In this document: positions 1 through 5,105 of the stretch, piece after piece
Layout of the letters: each line of letters starts with the position of its first letter
Numbering within the stretch: the first letter of the stretch is position 1
From: Candidatus Cloacimonadota bacterium
GTDB lineage: Bacteria; Cloacimonadota; Cloacimonadia; Cloacimonadales; TCS61
Assembly: GCA_030668345.1 (NCBI GenBank)
Contig: DAOUUD010000099.1
Coordinates: forward strand, 1 to 6,513
Reading direction: 5' to 3'
DNA length: 6,513 nucleotides
Notes under the pieces: generated by a model
The model's database searches: none
Seen by the model: only the letters and a program-made list of their open reading frames with translations
Told to the model about the DNA's origin: nothing
Program-made: the position numbers and the translations under genes

Positions 1-512
1 CTGTCTGAGTCTGCTGCTATCTTTCTAAGGGGTTGTTTGGTATGTTTGTGCAAAAGGGCATTCAACTTTTGTTTCAGCAGCATAATTTCTTTTGTTTGGA
101 TCTCGATATCTGAGGCTTGTCCCTGTACACCGCCCAGAGGTTGATGGATCATGATCCTACTGTTGGGAAGAGTAAAACGTTTTTTTTCCGCACCTGCTGT
201 AAGAAGGAATGCTCCCATGCTCAAAGCCTGCCCGATGCAGATGGTGCTGACATCCGGACGTATATATTGTATTGTATCATATATGGCCAAACCTGCATAA
301 ACTGAACCTCCCGGACTGTTTATGTACATGTAAATATCTTTATCGGGATCTTCGGCTTCCAGGTGAAGAAGCTGGGCAATTACAACGTTGGCAACATTAT
401 CATCGATAACAGAACCTAAAAAAACGATCCTGTCTTTTAATAGACGGGAATAAATATCATAAGCCCGTTCTGTTCTGCCATCCTGCTCAACAACTATAGG
501 AACGTAAGCCAT
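1..512 (-). CDS. clpP: ATP-dependent Clp protease proteolytic subunit ClpP (3' end cut by window edge)
   Basis: ClpP is a serine protease that forms a 14-subunit cytosolic barrel and degrades proteins fed to it by AAA+ partners such as ClpX. The 170 complete codons visible align without gaps to the classic family over its N-terminal and central parts. The early YSRLLKDRI stretch is followed by the YINSPGGSV oxyanion-loop motif (about residues 63-71), the nucleophile Ser98 in GQALSMGAF, and His123 in MIHQPLGG. The catalytic Asp, expected at about residue 172 in the TDRD-like motif, falls just past the window edge; the sequence ends in ADSD. The start is the ATG directly abutting the tig stop codon, with AAGGAG 6 nt upstream. 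The protein begins close to the conserved core and so has at most a very short propeptide. The Leu just before Ser98 replaces the usual Ala. Co-transcription with tig is very likely. Confidence 0.97.
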   Translation of the reverse strand, partial: MAYVPIVVEQDGRTERAYDIYSRLLKDRIVFLGSVIDDNVANVVIAQLLHLEAEDPDKDIYMYINSPGGSVYAGLAIYDTIQYIRPDVSTICIGQALSMGAFLLTAGAEKKRFTLPNSRIMIHQPLGGVQGQASDIEIQTKEIMLLKQKLNALLHKHTKQPLRKIAADSD

Positions 513-1799
513 TTATTTCTCCTTTTTATTTCCAGAAACTTTAGCCTTTTCTTTTGGATAAAGAACAAATTTCGATTTCATTTCCAGCAGATCCAGTAAT
601 TTCTTTTCTTCTGCTGCATATATAAAATCATCACTCATGATCTGTTTTTTATACATTTCTTTGTATTTGTCAAGTTCCATCTTCAGATTGTCTGCCGCTT
701 CTTTGATAATTTCTTCTTTATCTTCGGCAGTTATTTCTACTTTCTCGATCTTTTTCAACTCGTCCAAAATGAAATGGCTTTTCAAGTTATATTCGGCCAT
801 TCCCATATACATAGGAAGAATTTTCTCCAATTCTATTTTGTAGGCATCAACATAAGGTTTTGCCATATTCTCAGCATAATTTTTTATCATGGAAGAAGGA
901 ACTTCAAAAGGATTTTCTTCGATAAGTTTTGTTATAATAGCATTGCGTTTTCTCTCTATATTTTCTTTTTTGAGCCTGGTTTTAAGCTCTTCACTAACTT
1001 TCTCTCTCAGATCGGTGAGTGAATCATACTCCAGGTCTTTGGCAAAGTCATCGTTCAATTCGGGCAATTCCTTCCTTTTTATCGATATCACCTTTACCAG
1101 GAAATCTCTGTCTTTCAGGTTAGAACTTATTTCGTTATCGCTGCTATCCTGCGTTTTGGTGAAGAGTTTTGTTCTAACTTCGTCTTCCACTTTAACGCCG
1201 GTAAGGTTCTCATTGAAAGGCTTTGAATAGGAATTTGCCCCTAAAACGAACTCTCTTTCTATCTCTTTTGTAACTTCGCTGTTATCATTCAGAAATTTGA
1301 TGGTAGCTTTAATGATATCACCTTCTTCAGAAGTTTCAGGAGTAATTTCATTTGCCATTCTGAGCCGGAAATCTTCGATAGTTGCATCTACCATTTCTTT
1401 CTTGAATTTAGTCTCTTCGTAAGGAATTTTCAATCCTTTGTATTTCTCTATTTTGATTTCGGGCATCACTTCATATTTAAAAGTTACAACCAGTTCCTTT
1501 CCCTTTTCCCATTCTACTTTGGTAGCTTCACCCTGATTCACAGGTTTCAGCTTTTTTTCATCGATCGCTGCTTTGTAATAGTCACCCAGTTTCTGATTAA
1601 AAAACTCTTCTTTGGAATGTTCACCATAGTTTTTTTCGATCATGGCAACAGGGGCTTTACCCTTACGGAAGCCGGGAATAACAACATAATTCTTAAATTT
1701 TTGCAGCACCTTATTATATTCTTTCAATGCTTCATCTGCATCGATAGTTATGGTTAATTCTTTTGTGCTTTCACTAATATCGTTGATCTCGGTTTTCAC
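513..1799 (-). CDS. tig: Trigger factor, ribosome-associated chaperone, with a divergent PPIase domain
   Basis: Trigger factor binds the ribosome beside the exit tunnel and shields nascent chains. The 428-residue length is normal for the family. The N-terminal ribosome-binding domain (about 1-115) carries the signature GFRKGKAP at residues 43-50. A region at the place of the FKBP-type prolyl isomerase domain follows (about 158-241), then the helical C-terminal arms (about 242-428), which open with a well-conserved KELPELNDDFAK stretch. The PPIase region is poorly conserved: the usual MIPGFEDGI-like active-site strand is replaced by SYSKPFNENL, and the DF...G and FPEEY elements are missing, so isomerase activity is doubtful (inference). 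The start is GTG with AAGGAG 5 nt upstream; the next internal Met is at residue 53, too late to be the true start. The gene lies 26 nt after a tRNA and abuts clpP with no gap. The tail is Lys/Glu-rich. Confidence 0.96.
   Translation of the reverse strand: MKTEINDISESTKELTITIDADEALKEYNKVLQKFKNYVVIPGFRKGKAPVAMIEKNYGEHSKEEFFNQKLGDYYKAAIDEKKLKPVNQGEATKVEWEKGKELVVTFKYEVMPEIKIEKYKGLKIPYEETKFKKEMVDATIEDFRLRMANEITPETSEEGDIIKATIKFLNDNSEVTKEIEREFVLGANSYSKPFNENLTGVKVEDEVRTKLFTKTQDSSDNEISSNLKDRDFLVKVISIKRKELPELNDDFAKDLEYDSLTDLREKVSEELKTRLKKENIERKRNAIITKLIEENPFEVPSSMIKNYAENMAKPYVDAYKIELEKILPMYMGMAEYNLKSHFILDELKKIEKVEITAEDKEEIIKEAADNLKMELDKYKEMYKKQIMSDDFIYAAEEKKLLDLLEMKSKFVLYPKEKAKVSGNKKEK
519..524 (-). 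promoter_or_regulatory. clpP ribosome binding site inside the tig coding end
   Basis: AAGGAG on the minus strand lies 6 nt before the clpP ATG. The same bases encode the last Lys-Glu residues of trigger factor, and the tig stop TAA is immediately followed by the ATG. The arrangement fixes the clpP start and suggests translational coupling. Confidence 0.85.
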
Positions 1800-1804
1800 A
1801 AATT

Positions 1805-1810
1805 CTCCTT
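1805..1810 (-). promoter_or_regulatory. Ribosome binding site selecting the GTG start of tig
   Basis: AAGGAG sits 5 nt before a GTG codon. No in-frame ATG occurs between the tRNA 3' end and this GTG, and the first internal ATG would remove the GFRKGKAP domain, so the site decides the start. Confidence 0.8.
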
Positions 1811-1813
1811 CTA

Positions 1814-1823
1814 TGTTATAACA
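1814..1823. repeat. Short perfect palindrome between tRNA-Leu and tig
   Basis: TGTTATAACA is a perfect 10-nt palindrome lying 2 nt beyond the tRNA CCA end. On the minus strand it also reads as an extended -10-like TG-T-TATAAC, which could allow separate tig transcription. A start from there would leave only a few bases before the Shine-Dalgarno, and no good -35 is visible within the tRNA. It may be chance. Confidence 0.3.
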
Positions 1824-1825
1824 GA

Positions 1826-1912
1826 TGGTGCGAAAGAGGGGACTCGAACCCCTACAGGATCTCTCCCACTGGATCCTAAATCCAGCGCGTCTACCAACTC
1901 CGCCACTTTCGC
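1826..1912 (-). tRNA. tRNA-Leu, anticodon UAG, CCA encoded
   Basis: The minus strand folds into a complete type II tRNA of 87 nt. The 7-bp acceptor stem is GCGAAAG/CTTTCGC, with discriminator A and genomically encoded CCA. The D arm is closed by GCG/CGC and contains AGTTGGTAGA. The anticodon stem CTGGA/TCCAG holds the loop TTTAGGA, giving anticodon UAG (reads CUN, mainly CUA codons). The variable arm is long, with stem GGGA/TCCT, as expected for Leu. The T arm is AGGGG-TTCGAGT-CCCCT. It lies 10 nt after the stop of the TPR gene and 26 nt before tig, with no terminator on either side. It may therefore be processed out of a longer transcript by RNase P and 3' nucleases. Confidence 0.97.
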
Positions 1913-1922
1913 ACTATGAAAA

Positions 1923-3071
1923 CTATTCCATTTTTTTGTATATTTTCTCATATTTTGACATCAGCTCTTTATTGTTCAGTTCTTTGGCAGTATTATACAA
2001 CATTTGAACAGCTTGTTTAGAGGAAGGTTTGATTTCAAACCATAGTTCTGCATATTTCAGAAGTTCATTAAAATGTTTGAGCCCATATAACTTATAGCAC
2101 AAAGTAGTAACATATTCCGGATTATCTACTTTTCCATCTTCCCGGTCTAAATCTACAGCTTCCTGTAAATATTTTGTAGATTCTACATTGTTATCCATTT
2201 TAAGAGCAAGATTGCTGAGAGTAACAAGTAAATCCATATTGGGAGAACTTAATTTATATGATTCCATAAAAGCATTATATGCAAGTGAATCTTTTTTGAC
2301 ATTTATAAATGCCAATCCGGCGTTATAGAAGTTATCAGGGTTTTCCGGTTCTAATTCTGCAGCTTCCAGGAACATATTTCCCGCTTCTTCGTATTTTTTT
2401 GCATTAAAGTAATAATTTGCTAATTTCAGTCGCGCTATGATATATGTAGGATCAAGTTCCGCTGTTTTTCTAAAATACATTATTGCGTTATCTGTATCTT
2501 CCAGTTTTTCGTAACTCAAAGCCATCAATCTGTAGGAAAGTGTACTATCGGGAATGACGTTGATAAGATCTGTAAATATTTGTATCGCACCGTTGTAATC
2601 TTCCTCTTGTAATTTAAGTTTTCCAGCGTTTATAAGTTGGTCAAAACAGCTATCCTTGAATTGCTTTAATTGCTCAAGTACCATATCCAGTTTTTCTTTT
2701 TTAATCTGCTTTTTGTAAAACTTATCAGCAGCTTTCTCATCTGTTTTTTGTAATTCTTCATATTCAGCATAAATATCATTAATTTCTTGAATTGCAGAAA
2801 TGAACAAACTCCTGGCTTTCAGATAATCCTTTTTTATATTGTAATAGATACTACCAGCTTTTTCCAGCGCTATAACATGATGAGGATTCTCTTCTAGAAC
2901 AGATTCGTAAAGGGGAAGTGCTTTCTCATATCGCTCTCCGCCAAGATGCATATTAGCAGAACGAAGGTTCTTTTTACCATCTGCTGTAAGTTCCTGAGAA
3001 GCAGCAAATAAACTTCCGCTTAATACAAGCAAAACAATCAGTGTTACAAAAAATTTCAAATTTCTTTTCAT
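1923..3071 (-). CDS. Secreted tetratricopeptide-repeat (TPR) protein of unknown function
   Basis: This 382-residue protein has a classic signal peptide: MKRN, then a hydrophobic core at about 7-20 and a likely signal peptidase I cleavage near SLFA-AS (residues 20-25). There is no lipobox Cys, so the product is probably periplasmic or otherwise exported. The mature part is almost entirely TPR-like helix pairs: about 37-70, then 146-175, 179-209, 213-243, 247-277, 281-310 and 323-350. Typical positions are visible, as in A-x-x-x-F-x-x-A-x-x-L-x-P. A charged Lys/Glu-rich helical insert (about 97-143) separates the first repeats from the rest. No enzymatic motif is seen; TPR arrays usually mediate protein binding, and the partner is unknown. 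The start ATG is preceded by GGAGG 4 nt upstream. The stop is TAG, 10 nt before tRNA-Leu. It appears to open a new transcription unit, since a terminator lies upstream. Confidence 0.9.
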   Translation of the reverse strand: MKRNLKFFVTLIVLLVLSGSLFAASQELTADGKKNLRSANMHLGGERYEKALPLYESVLEENPHHVIALEKAGSIYYNIKKDYLKARSLFISAIQEINDIYAEYEELQKTDEKAADKFYKKQIKKEKLDMVLEQLKQFKDSCFDQLINAGKLKLQEEDYNGAIQIFTDLINVIPDSTLSYRLMALSYEKLEDTDNAIMYFRKTAELDPTYIIARLKLANYYFNAKKYEEAGNMFLEAAELEPENPDNFYNAGLAFINVKKDSLAYNAFMESYKLSSPNMDLLVTLSNLALKMDNNVESTKYLQEAVDLDREDGKVDNPEYVTTLCYKLYGLKHFNELLKYAELWFEIKPSSKQAVQMLYNTAKELNNKELMSKYEKIYKKME

Positions 3072-3174
3072 CTTTCCTCCACTATTTAAATAATATAGTT
3101 TATATTACGTTATGCAAATTTTTGATAGTAGTATAGAAGTCAAGAATTTTATGGTTTGTTTTTTTATAAAAACT
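3072..3174 (-). promoter_or_regulatory. AT-rich upstream region of the TPR gene, probable promoter region
   Basis: Because the previous gene ends in a terminator, this stretch should hold the promoter of the TPR-tRNA-tig-clpP unit. The best pair I see on the minus strand is TTGCAT (3112-3117) with TATTAT (3090-3095), 16 nt apart. It would give a leader of only about 12 nt including the Shine-Dalgarno. A TTGACT at 3138-3143 is a better -35 but has no convincing -10 at 16-18 nt. The exact promoter is unresolved. Confidence 0.35.
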
Positions 3175-3200
3175 AAAAAAAAGGCGGTTACCCGCCTTTT
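3175..3200 (-). terminator. Rho-independent terminator of sppA
   Basis: On the minus strand AAAAGGCGG and CCGCCTTTT form a 9-bp stem around a 4-nt loop (GTAA), and the run of T continues to eight. It lies 26 nt downstream of the sppA stop. The A-rich flank gives only a short T run on the plus strand, so it is mainly a minus-strand terminator. Confidence 0.92.
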
Positions 3201-3226
3201 AAGAATTTTTGAACTTACCAGTTAGA

Positions 3227-4963
3227 TCACAATTCGGGTTCAAAAGGCATTATTGCCTGAACTGGATCGTTCCTGATGTTCTTGTAAAGCAATAAAGATC
3301 TATCCAATCCGATCTCTTTTGTGATATCGCTTTTCATAAACTCGGCAACTACATCGATATCAAATTTATCTTTCAAAAATTCTTCGAAGATACTTTTCTT
3401 CTCAGGGTAGAAATGAACGGAGTATTCAATTACTCCTGCTATTTCAGCAGCTTTTATAATAGCATTATTCAACATTCCCACACCATCGATGAGATTTTTA
3501 TCCAATGCATCTTCACTGCTCCAGATTTGACCCTGTGCAAGCATTTCCACATCCTCAAGTGACATTTCCCGCCCTTCAGCAACGCGGATTTTGAATTCGA
3601 TGTATGTCTCTTCAATATCGTTTTTCAATGCTTCAAATTCTTCAGCATCGGGTTCTCTGTATGGATTAAATAGATCGGAGTATTTTCCCTTTTTAATCTG
3701 TTCGGAATTAAGTCCTATATTTTGAGATAATTTACTGATGTTTGGTATCATTGCCACCACTCCGATAGAACCTGTTATAGTGTATGGATCTGCGTAGGTA
3801 TAATCTGATTCTGCAGAAATATAATAACCTCCAGAAGCTGCCACATTACCCATCGAGATTATGATCGGTTTAACCCTTCTTAATTGCTTTATTCTACTTA
3901 GTATTATTTCAGATTCCAAAGCACTTCCACCGGGACTGTTCACTCGTAGAACTACAGCTTTAATTGAATTATCAGTTTCCAGTTTATCCAGTACTTCATC
4001 TATCTTTGAAGCAGAAAGATTTTGTGCTGTATAGAATGAATTTGACGAAGCGATCATGCCTTGTGCATAAACCACCGCTATCCGTTCTTTTTCTTTACTT
4101 CTGGATGATAATTTGTAGCTTTTCAAGGAAACAAGTTGATCCTGTTTTATTCCCAATTCTTTGAATAGATCCTCTCTAAAACAGAGCTGGTCGACCAGGT
4201 TATATTCAAGGGCTTTTTCTCCGGAAATGAATATTTCTTTTCTGTTTTCATAAATATGCTTTATTTGCTCGATGGATAAATTCCTGTTTTCTGCGATCAT
4301 TGCTATCATTTTATCATAAATAGTTGTAAATAATTTATCCAGATTTTCTTTCACAGGTTTAGAGAAGCTCGATCTGGAAAAATTCTCGCCGGCTCCTTTG
4401 TATTTTCCAGCATGGATCACCTTCATTTCTATACCTATTTTATCTAGCATGTCTTTATAGAATAGAACACTTCCTCCAACTCCAGTAAGAAATAATCCAC
4501 CGGATGCGGAGGGATTCAGGTAGATTGAATCTGCTATGGAAGCAAGAATGTAATCTCTATTGCCAGCCATATTGAAATGGGCATATACCTTTTTACCGGA
4601 ACTCTTGAAATGCTCTATTGCTTCCATTATTTCGTTTATGTTAGCCATTCCGCAAGACATCCATTGTGGTTCCAGGATAATTCCTTTGATGTTCTTATCA
4701 TAGAATGCTTTGTTTATCTTTTGAATAATTGAATGTGTACCGATAGCATCCTCTCCAAAAAAGCTTTCGCTGAATTCGTTGTATTCTACAATTTCACCTG
4801 ATAATTTGACATGAAGATAAGAACCTGGCAAGATCTCTTTTAACTGCTTTTTCTTTCCCATGCTTTTACTCATAATCCCGATGATATTGAAAGTCGAGAA
4901 TATAATAATAATAATAATAACGACCGATGTTAAGCAACCAAATGCGAACCATTTTCCTTTCAT
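3227..4963 (-). CDS. sppA: Signal peptide peptidase SppA, long (two-domain, 67K-like) form
   Basis: SppA is a membrane-anchored Ser/Lys protease that degrades signal peptides left in the membrane after secretion. The 578 residues begin with an N-terminal membrane anchor (about 6-30) that includes a six-Ile run. Two tandem crotonase-like S49 domains follow, at about 48-270 and 293-512. The general-base lysine is Lys189 in the first domain (GKYKGAGENF, matching YKSA-type motifs of E. coli SppA). The nucleophile is Ser377 in the second domain (MGNVAASGGYYIS). VNSPGGS at 341-347 and the TGSIGVV stretch at 397-403 are also family hallmarks. The first domain is less conserved, as usual, because it supplies only the lysine. 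The length is close to that of E. coli SppA (about 618). The start ATG has AAGGAGG 4 nt upstream; a structured 142-nt gap precedes the gene and a terminator follows it, so it is probably monocistronic. Confidence 0.95.
   Translation of the reverse strand: MKGKWFAFGCLTSVVIIIIIIFSTFNIIGIMSKSMGKKKQLKEILPGSYLHVKLSGEIVEYNEFSESFFGEDAIGTHSIIQKINKAFYDKNIKGIILEPQWMSCGMANINEIMEAIEHFKSSGKKVYAHFNMAGNRDYILASIADSIYLNPSASGGLFLTGVGGSVLFYKDMLDKIGIEMKVIHAGKYKGAGENFSRSSFSKPVKENLDKLFTTIYDKMIAMIAENRNLSIEQIKHIYENRKEIFISGEKALEYNLVDQLCFREDLFKELGIKQDQLVSLKSYKLSSRSKEKERIAVVYAQGMIASSNSFYTAQNLSASKIDEVLDKLETDNSIKAVVLRVNSPGGSALESEIILSRIKQLRRVKPIIISMGNVAASGGYYISAESDYTYADPYTITGSIGVVAMIPNISKLSQNIGLNSEQIKKGKYSDLFNPYREPDAEEFEALKNDIEETYIEFKIRVAEGREMSLEDVEMLAQGQIWSSEDALDKNLIDGVGMLNNAIIKAAEIAGVIEYSVHFYPEKKSIFEEFLKDKFDIDVVAEFMKSDITKEIGLDRSLLLYKNIRNDPVQAIMPFEPEL
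4902..4920. repeat. ATA trinucleotide repeat inside the SppA membrane anchor
   Basis: About six uninterrupted ATA/ATT units encode consecutive Ile residues (about 16-21) in the transmembrane segment. Changes in copy number would stay in frame and alter only the anchor length. Confidence 0.85.
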
Positions 4964-4981
4964 TTTTCCTCCTTCTTGTTC

Positions 4982-5013
4982 GGGCGAAGCTCCGATTTAT
5001 CGGAACGAAGCCC
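4982..5013. repeat. Palindromic hairpin element 1 upstream of sppA
   Basis: This is a 32-nt near-palindrome. On the minus strand (the sppA sense), GGGC pairs with GCCC. A symmetric TTC/TTC internal loop follows, then GTTCCGAT opposite ATCGGAGC (8 positions, one a wobble) around a 2-nt centre. It ends 18 nt before the sppA ATG, just ahead of the Shine-Dalgarno. It has no T-run, so it is not an intrinsic terminator. It may be a leader structure or a REP-like dispersed repeat. Confidence 0.7.
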
Positions 5014-5021
5014 AATTTATC

Positions 5022-5057
5022 CCGGCGTAGTCCCGAAAGCATTCGGGACGAAGCCGG
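5022..5057. repeat. Palindromic hairpin element 2 upstream of sppA
   Basis: This is a 36-nt near-palindrome with the same plan as element 1. On the minus strand CCGGC pairs with GCCGG (5 bp), then comes a 3x3 internal loop (TTC/TAC), then GTCCCGAA pairs with TTCGGGAC (8 bp) around loop TGCT. Eight nt separate it from element 1. The stem sequences differ from element 1 while the layout is kept. No T-run follows. Confidence 0.75.
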
Positions 5058-5066
5058 ATTATCTCA
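5058..5066 (-). promoter_or_regulatory. Possible extended -10 promoter of sppA
   Basis: On the minus strand TG-A-GATAAT matches an extended -10 (GATAAT is 5 of 6 to TATAAT). No good -35 is present. Transcription starting about 7 nt downstream would give a leader of about 85-90 nt made mostly of the two hairpin elements. This is inference from the motif and its position only. Confidence 0.3.
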
Positions 5067-5071
5067 CCGTA

Positions 5072-5096
5072 TCTGAACACTCACGAGTGGTTCAGA
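5072..5096. repeat. Imperfect inverted repeat just after the response regulator
   Basis: The arms TCTGAAC and GTTCAGA (7 bp) enclose ACTC/GAGT (4 bp), with a single extra G as a bulge and a 2-nt centre. It lies 9 nt past the regulator stop codon. No T-tract follows on either strand, so a Rho-independent terminator is not supported. It could be an mRNA 3'-end hairpin or a protein-binding site close to the possible sppA promoter. Confidence 0.6.
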
Positions 5097-5105
5097 GAAG
5101 GCGGA

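Noticed and set aside
180..187. Run of eight A on the coding strand of clpP as a programmed slippage site
   Set aside because: The frame continues intact through Glu-Lys-Lys-Arg with full family alignment on both sides. No frameshift product or stimulating structure is visible.
117..305. Plus-strand open frame inside clpP
   Set aside because: It is the antisense of a highly conserved clpP region and has no domain and no start signal.
637..1230. Three overlapping plus-strand open frames within tig
   Set aside because: They are rich in Ser, Phe and Leu, as expected for the antisense of a Lys/Glu-rich gene. They have no ribosome binding site or recognisable domain, and tig is a clear gene.
1826..1912. 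tRNA-Leu as an integration site for a mobile element
   Set aside because: No integrase, no duplicated tRNA end and no foreign genes lie next to it; housekeeping genes flank both sides.
1825..2007. Plus-strand open frame of 60 codons overlapping the tRNA
   Set aside because: It is the antisense of tRNA-Leu and of the TPR gene end. Spurious frames of this kind over tRNA-Leu genes are a common annotation artefact, and no ribosome binding site precedes it.
3130..3135. TATACT as a -10 element for the TPR gene
   Set aside because: The hexamer 17 nt upstream (CAAACC) does not resemble a -35 and there is no extended -10 TG.
3964..4164. Plus-strand open frame inside sppA
   Set aside because: It is a shadow of the second S49 domain with no ribosome binding site and no recognisable motif.
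4982..5070. Possible CRISPR array
   Set aside because: The repeats are short, imperfect, nearly contiguous and palindromic, with no unique spacers of regular length and no cas gene nearby.
4964..5105. Sigma-54 promoter (GG-N10-GC type) for sppA
   Set aside because: I looked for the TGGCAC-N5-TTGC pattern in the gap on both strands and found no acceptable match.
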